Shown here: one piece after another, positions 27,188 to 36,683 of the stretch
Layout of the letters: each line of letters opens with the position of its first letter
Position numbering within the stretch: position 1 is the stretch's first letter
NCBI GenBank assembly: GCA_964446585.1
Contig: CAYUPI010000027.1
Coordinates: forward strand, 13,808-77,807
Direction of reading: 5' to 3'
Source of the DNA: CAYUPI01 sp964446585
Lineage (GTDB): Bacteria > Verrucomicrobiota > Verrucomicrobiia > Limisphaerales > UBA8199
Length of the DNA stretch: 64,000 nucleotides
Made by a program: the position numbers and the translations under genes
The notes under the pieces: generated by a model
What the model saw: the letters and a program-made list of their open reading frames with translations, nothing else
Databases searched by the model: none
Told to the model about the DNA's origin: nothing

Positions 27188-29539
27188 ATGAATCCATTGA
27201 GCTGGCGTTCTCGCCTGATCTTTTTTGCCGCGGTCTCTGTGGGGGTGGCCGTCGAGAAAGTTCTCGGCGATGGCGACCTGCTCCGGAGCACAGGTGCGAC
27301 CAACGCTGTGGAACCGGGCCATTCCTTGCATGGGGAAGCGTTCGACGAAGGTCCGCGCCAGAGTGCGACACTGATCTCGGGCACCGGCAGAGTGAAGTTC
27401 AAAATCAAAACGAAACGTCCGGAAGCGCAGGCATTCTTCAATCAAGGCGTAGGGCAGATCCACGGATTCTGGTATTTCGAGGCCGAGCGCTCCTTCCGTC
27501 AGGTGGCCGCCCTGGATACCAATTGTGCGATGGCCTATTGGGGAATGGCCATGGCCAACGTGAATAATTCAAACCGCGCCGCAGGGCTTATCGCGCGCGC
27601 ACACCAGCTCAAGACCAACTCCAGCCCGCGCGAAGTCCTCTGGATTGGCGCGTATTACTCTTACTTCTCTGGCAAGGACCCTGAAAACGAGCGCCGAAAG
27701 CAGCTCGTCAGCGCCTTGGAGAATATCATTCACAAATTCCCCAAGGAATTGGAAGCGAAGACTTTTCTCGCGTTTCAACTTTGGGAAAGCGAGACCAAGG
27801 GCATTCCCATATCGAGCCGACAGTCTGTCGATGCCTTGATCAGGCAAGTCCTTGCGGCAGAGCCGTTGCACCCGATTCACCACGCGCGGATTCATCTTTG
27901 GAACTATAAGAATGACGAGTATGCGCTGGATTCGGCGGCGAGGTGCGGGCAATCCGCGCCGGCCATCGCGCACATGTGGCACATGTCGGGCCACACCTAC
28001 AGCCAGCTCAAGCGCTACGATGACGCTGCGTGGCAGCAGGAGGCCGCCGCGCGCACTGACCATGCCTATATGGAGGCCGAGCATATTCTTCCCGATCAGA
28101 TTCATAACTTCGCGCACAATAACCAGTGGCTCTGCACCGATTTGCTCTATTGCGGCCGGGTGCGCGAAGCGATTTCTCTGGCGAAAAATATGGTCGAGTT
28201 GCCGCGCCACCCGAAGTATAACACTCTTAACCGGAAAGAGGACAACACCGCCTATGACAGGAACAACGGTAGCTCGTTGCTGGGACGAAATCGCTTGTTC
28301 GACGCCTTCCTGGGTTATGAACTTTGGCCAGAAATGCTCGAATTGGCGGAAAAGTTTTATCTGGAGCCAACCGAACTGCCGGAAGAACAGGCGCATCGGC
28401 TTTATGCGCTGGCGCTGGCGGATTTCGCGCTGGGGAACACCAACGAGGCGCGGTCCAGGTTGACGGGTCTCGAAGGTTGTTGGAAGCAACTGAAGCAGGA
28501 ACGCTTTGAGGCCACGGAAAAAGCGGAAGAAGCCGCCAAGAAGGAAAAAAAAGACACGACAGACGCGATGGTGAAAGCGATGCAAGGCTTCAACTCGCGC
28601 CTGGAGCGCGTTGAAAAGTACCGGCGCGAGCTGAATGTCTGGTGGTCTATTGCTGAAGGGAACACGAACGAGGCGCGGAAGCTTTTGGAAGCGGCAGCCG
28701 AAGTGCCCGAGCAGCAGCGCGCGCGCCTGTGGCAGAGGCTCGGCGACAAAACCAACACCGTCCATCTCGCCAGAAACATTGTGAAAAGCGGCACGAACCA
28801 GGCCCCCGAACTGGCGCTGGCGGCACATCTCTTCTGGCATGAGGGCAAGACGAACGCAGCCATCAAAGCCTTCAGGCAGCTCCGCGCTATCTCCTCGCGA
28901 TTCGATCTCGACACGCCGATATTTGCGCGCCTGGCGCCCATCGCGAAGCATCTTGCGCTCGAGGCGGATTGGCGGGTCCCCCAACCGAACAGAAATGACG
29001 TAGGAAACCGTCCGAGCCTCGAAACCCTCGGTCCTTTCCGCTGGCAGCCTTATCGTGCTCCTGGCTGGACGCTGATGGATTCCGAGCGGCGTCAACGAGC
29101 GCTGGCAGATTACGCGGGCCGGGCGGTGCTCGTGGCTTTTTATTTGGGTTCAGGTTGCCGACACTGTGTCGAACAGCTTGATTTGTTGGCTTCCGCTGCG
29201 AAGCAATTTGACGCGCTTGGCATTAGCATTATCGCAGTGGGCTCGGAGAGCCTCCCCGCCCTCGAGCAAACGGCCGCGAAATCGAAATTGAACAGCAGTT
29301 GGCCTTTTCCGATCCTCGCCGACAATTCTTTGAAAGTATTCAAAACCTACCGGGCTTACGATGATTTCGAGAAAATGCCATTGCACGGCACATTCCTGAT
29401 CGACGGCGAAGGCAAGGTACGCTGGCAAGACATCAGCTACGAACCTTTCACGGACATGAAATTTCTGGTCAGCGAGTCGCGCCGCCTCTTGGCTATGGGA
29501 AGGGGCCCCCTGGTGGCACGAGCGAACCTAGGAAAGTAG
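27188..29539 (+). CDS. Exported TPR protein with C-terminal thioredoxin-like domain
   Basis: 783 aa from the ATG at 27188, which is followed by a signal-peptide-like segment. About residues 70-600 are helical TPR-type repeats (AYWGMAMANVNNSN, then SGHTYSQLKRYDDAA). A Lys/Glu-rich coiled segment lies near residue 455. The last 150 residues resemble AhpC/TlpA-type redoxins: a CRHC redox motif near residue 658, ISIIAVGSESLPALEQ, and GTFLIDGEGKVRWQDI. Probably periplasmic thiol chemistry coupled to a scaffold; no substrate can be named. Confidence 0.75.
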   Translation: MNPLSWRSRLIFFAAVSVGVAVEKVLGDGDLLRSTGATNAVEPGHSLHGEAFDEGPRQSATLISGTGRVKFKIKTKRPEAQAFFNQGVGQIHGFWYFEAERSFRQVAALDTNCAMAYWGMAMANVNNSNRAAGLIARAHQLKTNSSPREVLWIGAYYSYFSGKDPENERRKQLVSALENIIHKFPKELEAKTFLAFQLWESETKGIPISSRQSVDALIRQVLAAEPLHPIHHARIHLWNYKNDEYALDSAARCGQSAPAIAHMWHMSGHTYSQLKRYDDAAWQQEAAARTDHAYMEAEHILPDQIHNFAHNNQWLCTDLLYCGRVREAISLAKNMVELPRHPKYNTLNRKEDNTAYDRNNGSSLLGRNRLFDAFLGYELWPEMLELAEKFYLEPTELPEEQAHRLYALALADFALGNTNEARSRLTGLEGCWKQLKQERFEATEKAEEAAKKEKKDTTDAMVKAMQGFNSRLERVEKYRRELNVWWSIAEGNTNEARKLLEAAAEVPEQQRARLWQRLGDKTNTVHLARNIVKSGTNQAPELALAAHLFWHEGKTNAAIKAFRQLRAISSRFDLDTPIFARLAPIAKHLALEADWRVPQPNRNDVGNRPSLETLGPFRWQPYRAPGWTLMDSERRQRALADYAGRAVLVAFYLGSGCRHCVEQLDLLASAAKQFDALGISIIAVGSESLPALEQTAAKSKLNSSWPFPILADNSLKVFKTYRAYDDFEKMPLHGTFLIDGEGKVRWQDISYEPFTDMKFLVSESRRLLAMGRGPLVARANLGK

Positions 29540-29617
29540 CACTGTATCAAAGTGGATAACGGACACGTGTTGGAGGATCGGCTCCCTTTTAGCCATTGAT
29601 GCATCCTCAACCCTTCT

Positions 29618-29800
29618 TCATTTCTCCTCGGGCGGGCGGACACTAAATCGGACGATGGGCCGGCGTGCTTTAGAAACCAGCCGGCTGTGGCTCTTGCGCC
29701 GCCGGCGCCGCAGCCGCGCCTCGGAAGAAAGTTGAAAGACGAAAAAGCAAGCCGCAGTGACAGCGACGCAGCCGACTGCGAGCCAAGAATAGTGCATCAT
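29618..29800 (-). CDS. Small single-pass membrane protein, 60 aa
   Basis: One N-terminal transmembrane helix (YSWLAVGCVAVTAACFFVF) followed by a strongly basic tail with RLRRRRRKSHSRLVSKARR. The pattern, a helix then positive residues, predicts an inside C-terminus. The coding frame has no better rival on either strand and the codon use resembles its neighbours. Function unknown. The flanking 29801-29936 stretch before pyrD shows nothing. Confidence 0.55.
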   Translation of the reverse strand: MMHYSWLAVGCVAVTAACFFVFQLSSEARLRRRRRKSHSRLVSKARRPIVRFSVRPPEEK

Positions 29801-29936
29801 GGATTTCTGTTACGGCCTTCGACGAGATCTGTAAAGCAGCGAATGCTGGCCGCGCCAGCCAACTCTGAAAACCGGAGACGCACCGACCAGAGTCTCACGC
29901 CGGCATTCGCGAGGCGGAAACGTTCCGCTGAGAAAA

Positions 29937-31040
29937 TCAATTGGTCGCGGATCCCACCGCCTGCTGCACGTCCGAAAGACCTTTGGCCTCCATCTGAGCG
30001 AGCAGGCCTTGAACTATCGCCGAAGCTACGCCGGGACCTTCATAAATCAATCCTGTGTAAAGTTGGATTAACGAAGCTCCAGCGGCGATCTTTTCCCACG
30101 CGTCGGTGGCACCGAAGATGCCGCCGACGCCGATGATGGGCAGCCGGCCCCGGGTCTGGCGATAAAGATGCCGGATGACTTCGGTGCTCCGGCTTCGCAG
30201 CGGACGCCCGCTCAGTCCTCCTGGTTCGGCGTAGAGTCGTTGAAGCTCGGCGTTACTGGCCTCAGGACGGGTGGTAGTTGTGTTTGTCGCCACAATGCCG
30301 GCGATTTGGCGAGGGCCAACCAGTTCCAAAACCTCGTCCAATTCCTCGAAAGATAGGTCGGGGGAGACTTTCACCAGGATGGGCTTGGGAGCCGGTTGTC
30401 CATCCTGCACCCCTTGGATAGCTCCCAGAATTTCATCCAGCGCAGTGCGCCGCTGCAGCTCGCGCAGACCGGGTGTGTTGGGCGAACTGACGTTCACAAC
30501 GAAGAAATCCACGAGCCCCCGCAGCACGCGAAACGAGTTCGCATAGTCTTCTGGAGCTTTTTCCAATGGTGTAATCTTGGATTTGCCCAGATTGATGCCA
30601 ACCGGGCTCTTGGGCCAGCGGCCGAGCGCCCGCCATTCTGACAGCTTTTGCGCCAGTATTTCAGCGCCCGGATTATTAAATCCCATGCGATTGACTATCG
30701 CCTCATCCGCAATCGCGCGAAAAAGGCGGGGCGGCGGATTGCCCGGCTGCGAGTGCCAGGTCACTCCGCCGAGTTCGGCAAAGCCAAAGCCAAGCGACCC
30801 CCACACCGGCAAGGCTTCTGCGTATTTGTCCACGCCCGCCGCGAGTCCGACAGGGTTCGGAAACCTCAGCCCAAAAACTTGGACGGGCAAGGCTGCTGCG
30901 CCGAAAAAGCCCGCAATCGTATCGCAAACCAGTTCATGCCGGCCGGCCCAGCCAAGCAATCGCATCGTCCGCCCGTGCGCTTCCTCCGCGTCCTGCGCAA
31001 AAGCAACCGGGCGGATGAGATAACGATACCACCAACTCAC
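29937..31040 (-). CDS. pyrD: Dihydroorotate dehydrogenase (quinone)
   Basis: Class 2, membrane-associated FMN enzyme of pyrimidine synthesis that oxidises dihydroorotate with quinone. It is 367 aa from a GTG start. The N-terminal helix (YRYLIRPVAFAQDAEEAHG) typical of class 2 is present. So are NPVGLAAGVDKYAEAL, NRMGFNNPG, the catalytic-loop VNVSSPNTPGLRELQ, and GLSGRPLRSRSTEVIR. It is monocistronic here. Confidence 0.95.
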   Translation of the reverse strand: MSWWYRYLIRPVAFAQDAEEAHGRTMRLLGWAGRHELVCDTIAGFFGAAALPVQVFGLRFPNPVGLAAGVDKYAEALPVWGSLGFGFAELGGVTWHSQPGNPPPRLFRAIADEAIVNRMGFNNPGAEILAQKLSEWRALGRWPKSPVGINLGKSKITPLEKAPEDYANSFRVLRGLVDFFVVNVSSPNTPGLRELQRRTALDEILGAIQGVQDGQPAPKPILVKVSPDLSFEELDEVLELVGPRQIAGIVATNTTTTRPEASNAELQRLYAEPGGLSGRPLRSRSTEVIRHLYRQTRGRLPIIGVGGIFGATDAWEKIAAGASLIQLYTGLIYEGPGVASAIVQGLLAQMEAKGLSDVQQAVGSATN

Positions 31041-31135
31041 CAGCCGCTTTTAGCGGAAAGTCTTCGCCGGAGAAATAACAAAGCGCGGACCCTCCGGGCC
31101 GAGCCAAGTGACTTGGTGTCGCGCGGAACTCACCG

Positions 31136-32218
31136 TTACGCGGTTAAAGGCAGGTTCTTCCGGGCCTCGCGCAGCAGTTGATTAAGGCTCCGTCGCAACT
31201 TGCTGGTCAGCCGGGAGTAGTGACGCATTTGCGTGGCCGCGGCGACGAGCAGCTCAACCATGTGGCACACATCGCTGATGTTGACGTACTCCGCCTGGAT
31301 GCGGTTGCGCCCGGCACAATTGTGGTAATTGCCCAGCGCCACACAGACCGCCGCAGTCTGAATGCAGAACTCCTGGTAGGCGGTGGCTTCGCAAGTGCCT
31401 CCACTCATCAGCGCGCGTTGAAAGGCGAAGTCATTTCGCTCACGCGCCAGACCCGCGGCGACCTGCCCGAGAAAACGCGTCGCTTCCGGATCGAAGATCG
31501 AAGTCCGATCGCCTACGCGCAAAATCACGCCCCGTCCCATTTTGACGCCGGGCAGTTCGCGGCTGGTTTCCAGAGAGATGATCAGGGAGTTCTTCGGCAA
31601 GCTTCCCTGGGCCGCGAAAGCCAGAGCCCCCTGGAAACCAATTTCCTCCGCGCGAGAGATTACACCCAGCACATTTGTTCGCGCCCTGGTCCGTTGCAGC
31701 TCGATAAGTGTGGCTAGTATGGATGCAACGCCGATAAGATCGTCACAAGCCCGCCCATAAATTCGCCCTCCTCGAACCGCGTAATCCTCCAGCTCCCAGA
31801 CCGCAAACCCAGGTTGGGAATGCGCCAGACGCTCCGCTCGAATTTCGAACATCCGGTCCGTGCCTTTGCGGGAGCCGAGCTTTGCCGGGATTTCTCCGGG
31901 CATCAGACGCACAGGAATGCCCGGGCGAAAATAAGAATCAGGCACGCCGCCGCGAAACCGCGCCAGCCAGCGTGTGTCCGAGATGGGACGATGGATTTCA
32001 AAGCCCGGATGATCGAGATGGGCAGCCAGAACGACAGGTCGTTGGCGGCCACCACGGCGCAGGCGTACAAGGACGTTGCCGAACCGATCCCGTTCGCAGG
32101 GCAACTCGTGCTCGGCGCAAATGCGCTCCACTTCCGCCCTCGGCCGATGCTCATGGTACGGCGCGGCGGGCTGCCGCATGAGGCGCTCCGCTAGCTGGCA
32201 AATCACCTTTGGGTTCAT
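31136..32218 (-). CDS. M42-like metallopeptidase (FrvX family)
   Basis: Two-metal aminopeptidase/endoglucanase-like family, 360 aa from ATG 32218. Metal ligands can be read as AAHLDHPGF (His), GRACDDLIGV (bridging Asp) and SRAEEIGFQG (catalytic and metal Glu); a late His occurs in ALGNYHNC. M42 enzymes form cytoplasmic dodecamers that degrade short peptides. The exact substrate is not evident. It lies just upstream of pyrD with about 95 bp between. Confidence 0.83.
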   Translation of the reverse strand: MNPKVICQLAERLMRQPAAPYHEHRPRAEVERICAEHELPCERDRFGNVLVRLRRGGRQRPVVLAAHLDHPGFEIHRPISDTRWLARFRGGVPDSYFRPGIPVRLMPGEIPAKLGSRKGTDRMFEIRAERLAHSQPGFAVWELEDYAVRGGRIYGRACDDLIGVASILATLIELQRTRARTNVLGVISRAEEIGFQGALAFAAQGSLPKNSLIISLETSRELPGVKMGRGVILRVGDRTSIFDPEATRFLGQVAAGLARERNDFAFQRALMSGGTCEATAYQEFCIQTAAVCVALGNYHNCAGRNRIQAEYVNISDVCHMVELLVAAATQMRHYSRLTSKLRRSLNQLLREARKNLPLTA

Positions 32219-32382
32219 GGTCGTTGGCGCAGCCCTTGCAGGTACGCTCCTTAACAACTCCAGTCAATTCGTATTTCCTCTGTCCCAACCTGCAGGGACA
32301 CACTTCTTGAGGAGGAGAGGCCGCTTCAAATGTAATTGTTCTAGACAAAACAACTCCCCGCCCGCGTCATGGTTACAAACCG

Positions 32383-32895
32383 ATGGCAGCGCCTTTTGAT
32401 TTCGGGCGGTTGTACGATGATCACGCTCAGTCGTTGTTTACTTTCCTGTTGAATCTTACCCGCAACGAGGCCGACACCCATGATTTGCTCCAGGAGCTGT
32501 TCCTCAAGCTGGCTCGTCGCCCAGAACTGCTCGCGGGTGTCCGCGAGGAACGCCCTTTTCTGCTGCATCTGGCACACAACCTGGCCATCGATTTGATTCG
32601 ACGACACGCCACGCGCGAGAAATACCATGAACAATTTGCCGCGGAGCCTATCTCGCTCTTCGCGCCGACCTCGGAACACGATGAACGCGCCTTCCGCGAA
32701 GCCCTCTCCGCCGCATTGGGCGACCTGCCGCCCGAGCAGCGCGCGGTCGTTCATTTGAAGCTCTGGGAAGGGCTCACCTTTGAGCAGATCGCGGGTTTGC
32801 TACAGATACCCCTGAATACCGCCGCCAGCCGTTACCGATATGGATTAGACAAATTGCGCCACCGGCTGCGTCCTCTTTATGACGTGATCAAATGA
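32383..32895 (+). CDS. ECF RNA polymerase sigma factor (first triad)
   Basis: 170 aa with region 2 (FDFGRLYDDHAQSLFTFLLN, and RPFLLHLAHNLAIDLIRR) and region 4 (LPPEQRAVVHLKLWEGLTFEQ, with IPLNTAASRYRYGLDKLR). No region 3. It overlaps the next gene by 4 bp (ATGA), and that gene encodes a membrane protein in the usual anti-sigma position. Its target promoters are unknown. Confidence 0.9.
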   Translation: MAAPFDFGRLYDDHAQSLFTFLLNLTRNEADTHDLLQELFLKLARRPELLAGVREERPFLLHLAHNLAIDLIRRHATREKYHEQFAAEPISLFAPTSEHDERAFREALSAALGDLPPEQRAVVHLKLWEGLTFEQIAGLLQIPLNTAASRYRYGLDKLRHRLRPLYDVIK

Positions 32896-33344
32896 ACTCT
32901 GACGATTTCGAGCAACGCCTCCAGCGCCAGCCGCTGCGGCCAATCCCGCCCGAGTGGCGAGCTGACGTCCTTTCGGCAATGCGTTTGGCGTCCGACAAGC
33001 GTCACGCATCCCGCATCCCGCATCACGTCTCCCCCTGGCGCTCTGTCTTTTCAACTCTCAACTCTCAACTCTCAACTCTCCTCTGGCCTTCCCCGAAAGC
33101 CTGGGCGGCGCTGGCAACGATTTGGGTGGTGATCTTCGCCATCAATGCTGCAACCGCGGACAAATCGCATGTAGTCGCTCGAATGCCCTCTCGACGCGCG
33201 CGGGAAATGATCCTGACATGGAAGGAGCATGAGCGGCTGCTGACCGAACTGATCGGACCGCCAGAAATGCCGATCGCTGAACGGCCGAAACCCGTCCTGC
33301 CGCGCCCGCGTAGCGAGCGTCGGAATGAATTCCTTCTGACGTGA
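32892..33344 (+). CDS. Putative anti-sigma factor, single-pass membrane protein
   Basis: 150 aa, translationally coupled to the ECF sigma gene. The N-terminal half is soluble and could bind sigma. One transmembrane helix (WAALATIWVVIFAINAA) lies near residue 82, followed by a short exported C-terminus. There is no zinc-finger motif. The segment before the helix is encoded by tandem 7-bp repeats (about 33051-33082) that give the peptide STLNSQLSTL, an apparent repeat expansion inside the gene. Confidence 0.72.
   Translation: MNSDDFEQRLQRQPLRPIPPEWRADVLSAMRLASDKRHASRIPHHVSPWRSVFSTLNSQLSTLLWPSPKAWAALATIWVVIFAINAATADKSHVVARMPSRRAREMILTWKEHERLLTELIGPPEMPIAERPKPVLPRPRSERRNEFLLT
33051..33082. repeat. 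Tandem CAACTCT heptamers inside a gene
   Basis: About four tandem copies of a 7-bp word (AACTCTC) within the anti-sigma gene. A second short repeat (CGCATCC) lies just upstream at about 33005-33024. The same heptamer appears, inverted, inside hemW at 35.7 kb. Confidence 0.8.
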
Positions 33345-35122
33345 TGAGTGCAACACCAGAAAACCGGATACCCCGTGAGCGTTTACGCGTGTGGCGTCGC
33401 GTCATTTTTTGGGCTGCTTGCCTGGCCACGATCGTCGCGCTGTTTTATTCTGAGGAAAAGGTGCGCGGCAAACGAGCCTGGGAGAAGTGCCGACTCGAAC
33501 TGGAGGCGAAAGGCGCGCGGTTGGAATGGGCCACCTACATTCCGCCACCCGTGCCCGACGAACAAAACATATTCAAGGCGCCAAAGATGTCGGGGTGGTT
33601 TGTGAAAGAGAGCTCGGCGCAGGGCCCGAACCAATCCTCGAAGGGAACGAAAGACAGACCATTCTCTCAGATTCTAAGCCCGCCTTTTGTCAACACGAAC
33701 CCGGTGCTCGTAGCTGAGTTGCATGCGGAGAAGACTGGCGTTGAGGTCAGTTCTGACAAATTCAGCGCGGTATGGCGGCTCGCTTCACCCACCGCACGCG
33801 GGCAAGCGCAAAAGTTGCTGCGGAACGCTCTTGGGCAAAGCGCCACCGGTGTTATCGAACTATTCGTCGCGCGCGCAGTTGATCAGATCAAACCCTCTCA
33901 GATTGCGGTAGAGGCGGAGAAGCTACCAACTGCCGAAAGGATCAGAGAATTGTTCCCCGACAACAAAGAGTTGCCGGGCCGGGTCGGCTTGCGGGTCGAA
34001 GCTTCCGAAAGCAATTCTTTCCGTGTTTGGCTGCGCCCTCCGCCGTTGGCTGCCGCCGATTATCTGACTTTCACAGATCAGGCTGCGAGCGACTTCGAGC
34101 TGATTCGCAGCGCACTCAAGCGGCCTCATGCTCGGATGGACAGTGATTACCAACATCCCTTCGCCATGCCAATTCCCAACTTCGTTACGGTTCGGACGGT
34201 GGCGCAGGTGCTGGGACAACGAGCGCAATGTTACCTGCTGACTGGCCACCCGGAAGCGGCTCTGAGGGAGTTGACGCTGCTCCATGACCTGAGGCGTCTG
34301 CTCAAGGAGGAACCCTCGGGCAAACCAACGACTTTAGTCGCAGCAATGATTGACGTCGCAATTACCGGGCTTTACGCGCACATCATTGCTGATGGCTTTC
34401 GACTCCAGGGCTGGCGGGAGCCGCAACTACTTGCGCTTCAACAGCAACTCAAGGATATCGACCTGCTGGTTCCGTTTCTCGGATCAATGGAAAGTGAAAG
34501 GGCGGGCGTGTGCCACACCTTGGAGGCCACGAGTCCCGGCGAACTCATCCACCTGTTTTATTCTGGTCGCCCCAAGCCCAGCTTGTGGGAGAACATCAAG
34601 AACCCGGAGTATTGGCTTTTGACATGGGCGCCCCGAGGCTGGGTCTATCAGAACATGGCTGCCTTTGCCTTCATGCATCAGAGATTGCTTGGAAGTGTTG
34701 ATCTGGGCAGCCACCGCGTGCTACCCGGCAAAGCAGAAGACTTCACCCGTGAGATGCAGACAACAGTCGAGCACTTCTCGCCTTATACTTTCCTCGCCGC
34801 CACCTTTATTCCGAATTACCTCAAGGCCTCGCAGACCATGGCGCGAAATCAGACGATGGTCAACGAAGCGCTGGTCGCGTGCGCTCTGGAACGTTACCGG
34901 GTCGCACAGGGGAAGCACCCGGAAACATTGGATGCGCTTGTTCCTCAATTTGCCGACAGACTGCCAAACGACCTCATCAACGGACAACCGCTCAAATATC
35001 GGCGTACCGCAGATGGCAGTTTCGTGCTCTATTCCGTTGGTTGGAACGAAGTGGATGATGGCGGAGTGCCTGGAAAGACGGTTCCGGAGGCCGATTGGGT
35101 GTGGGAGACGGCGAATCAATAG
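33344..35122 (+). CDS. Conserved membrane-anchored protein of ECF operon, 592 aa
   Basis: Third gene of the operon, overlapping the anti-sigma stop (TGATG). An N-terminal transmembrane helix (VIFWAACLATIVALFYSEE) is followed by KVRGKRAWEKCRLELEAKG and YIPPPVPDEQNIFKAPKM, a signature I associate with a family widespread in Verrucomicrobia. The rest looks exported and mostly helical. A C-terminal segment reads YRVAQGKHPETLDALVPQF then DRLPNDLINGQPLKYR, which resembles a pilin-like or processed-peptide motif of that family. Function unknown. Confidence 0.75.
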   Translation: MSATPENRIPRERLRVWRRVIFWAACLATIVALFYSEEKVRGKRAWEKCRLELEAKGARLEWATYIPPPVPDEQNIFKAPKMSGWFVKESSAQGPNQSSKGTKDRPFSQILSPPFVNTNPVLVAELHAEKTGVEVSSDKFSAVWRLASPTARGQAQKLLRNALGQSATGVIELFVARAVDQIKPSQIAVEAEKLPTAERIRELFPDNKELPGRVGLRVEASESNSFRVWLRPPPLAAADYLTFTDQAASDFELIRSALKRPHARMDSDYQHPFAMPIPNFVTVRTVAQVLGQRAQCYLLTGHPEAALRELTLLHDLRRLLKEEPSGKPTTLVAAMIDVAITGLYAHIIADGFRLQGWREPQLLALQQQLKDIDLLVPFLGSMESERAGVCHTLEATSPGELIHLFYSGRPKPSLWENIKNPEYWLLTWAPRGWVYQNMAAFAFMHQRLLGSVDLGSHRVLPGKAEDFTREMQTTVEHFSPYTFLAATFIPNYLKASQTMARNQTMVNEALVACALERYRVAQGKHPETLDALVPQFADRLPNDLINGQPLKYRRTADGSFVLYSVGWNEVDDGGVPGKTVPEADWVWETANQ

Positions 35123-35251
35123 TCCAAACCTTTCGCAAAAAGTGCGACCTCGGCAGAATGACGAATTTCCAATGACGAATGACTACTGACGAAATCCGAA
35201 TAGCTGTTCAAGCGGGCCGAAGCCTGATCGGCCGGTTTCGAAGGTCGAGAC

Positions 35252-36460
35252 TCACCGCAGAAAGAGCTCGGCAGCGGCATCGGCGAAACGCAAGCCGGTT
35301 CGCGTGAGCTGGAAGCGATCGGAGGAGAACTGACCCCAACCGCAGCGCTGCAGTTGGGCCAATTCCTTGGCCCATTCGCGGCGCAAATCGTGACCGGTGG
35401 TCTGGCAAAATTCTTCAAACCGCCAGCCAGACACCATGCGCAGTCCGAAAGCCGCGGTCTCTCCCGCCCGGGCGAGGTGTGGAAGCTCTTCTTGCGATTC
35501 AATCGCCCGACAACCTTTTCCCAATTGGTCGCAATAGATGTCCGTGTTGGACCAGTTTTTGGTCCGAACACCCCCGACATAGCTGGTAGCACTCGGACCG
35601 AGGCCGAAGAACGAACCTCCGCGCCAGTAATTCAGATTGTGTTGGCAGGCGTGTGAAGGGAGGTTGAGAGTTGATCCGCCGTCGCTCCGCTCTGGAGCGA
35701 CATGGAGTCGAGAGTTGAGAGTATTATCGCGCGCGAAATTCGCCACTTCGTACTGGTAAAAACCGGCAGCGGATGCGCGGTCGAGCAACTCCTCGTACAT
35801 GTCACACGCCAGCTCCTCATCCACTTCGAACTCACCAGCCTGCAGTTGGGCGTACAGGGCCGTGTCCTCCTCGTAAATGACCTCGTAACAGGACAAATGT
35901 TCCGTGCCCGTTGCGAGTACTTCGGCCAAGGTGCCACACCACGCTTCCATAGTCTGGCCGGGGATCGCGAACATTAGGTCCACATTCAAATTATCGAATC
36001 CTGCCTGGCGCAGGAGATCATAGGATTTGAACACCATGTCGCGCGTGTGAATGCGACCAAGGCGCTCGAGGAGGTTTCCATCCAGCGATTGCACACCCAG
36101 CGAGACGCGGTTAACGCCGTAATCGCGGAGAAGCCTGGCTTTGGCGAGCGAAACTGTAGCCGGGTTGCACTCGACGGTCCATTCCTCGGCGCCGAGCAGG
36201 CCGAGCCGGTCCATTGCTTGCAGGATATGTTCCCACTGACTCATATTGAGCAGCGAAGGAGTGCCACCACCAAAAAACACCGTCCGCGGCTTCAAGGCTG
36301 GCGCTACGATTTCCAGCTCACGGACAAGCGCGCTGACGTAGCGATTGATGCGCTCGCCCTCCGATGCCTCCGAGTAAAACGCGCAATAGGCGCATTTGCG
36401 CGCGCAAAACGGCACGTGCACATACAAGCTGGCTACTGGCGTTGCGGTGGCGCGAACCAT
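35252..36460 (-). CDS. hemW: HemW-like radical SAM protein with in-frame insertion
   Basis: 402 aa. The radical SAM cluster motif is C19-x3-C23-x2-C26 in VPFCARKCAYCAFYS. GGGTPSLLN, SLGVQSLDGNLLERLGRIH and DLMFAIPGQT are typical of HemW, a haem chaperone formerly annotated as oxygen-independent coproporphyrinogen oxidase. Between ANFAR and CQHNLNYWRGG, which are contiguous in the family apart from a few residues, there is an insertion of about 20 residues (near residues 245-266). It is encoded by a palindromic heptamer-repeat element, yet the frame is intact. Confidence 0.88.
   Translation of the reverse strand: MVRATATPVASLYVHVPFCARKCAYCAFYSEASEGERINRYVSALVRELEIVAPALKPRTVFFGGGTPSLLNMSQWEHILQAMDRLGLLGAEEWTVECNPATVSLAKARLLRDYGVNRVSLGVQSLDGNLLERLGRIHTRDMVFKSYDLLRQAGFDNLNVDLMFAIPGQTMEAWCGTLAEVLATGTEHLSCYEVIYEEDTALYAQLQAGEFEVDEELACDMYEELLDRASAAGFYQYEVANFARDNTLNSRLHVAPERSDGGSTLNLPSHACQHNLNYWRGGSFFGLGPSATSYVGGVRTKNWSNTDIYCDQLGKGCRAIESQEELPHLARAGETAAFGLRMVSGWRFEEFCQTTGHDLRREWAKELAQLQRCGWGQFSSDRFQLTRTGLRFADAAAELFLR
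35661..35725. repeat. Palindromic repeat inserted in hemW
   Basis: GTCGCTCC-GCTCT-GGAGCGAC (35681-35701) forms a perfect 8-bp hairpin. It is flanked on both sides by GAGAGTTGAGAG-type words, the complement of the heptamer found in the anti-sigma gene at 33.05 kb. The insert adds codons without a stop. Confidence 0.7.
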
Positions 36461-36683
36461 AAAACGCAGGTTACTTCCTCCATCGGGCTGACGCCAACGA
36501 AAAGCTTTTAGAGAGGGAAATGGGCCACGAAATGAGTCGAGTGGCCAGAAACTCGATCACTCTCCGGTCATGGGTCGCCAAGGGTGTATCGCCGCCGACA
36601 TCTGCCGGCGCCTTCTCCTTCAGCGCGGATCAAATTTGTGCCGCCCGATCGCGCAGAGCCGGGCGGCTCGATAAAAGCACAAT

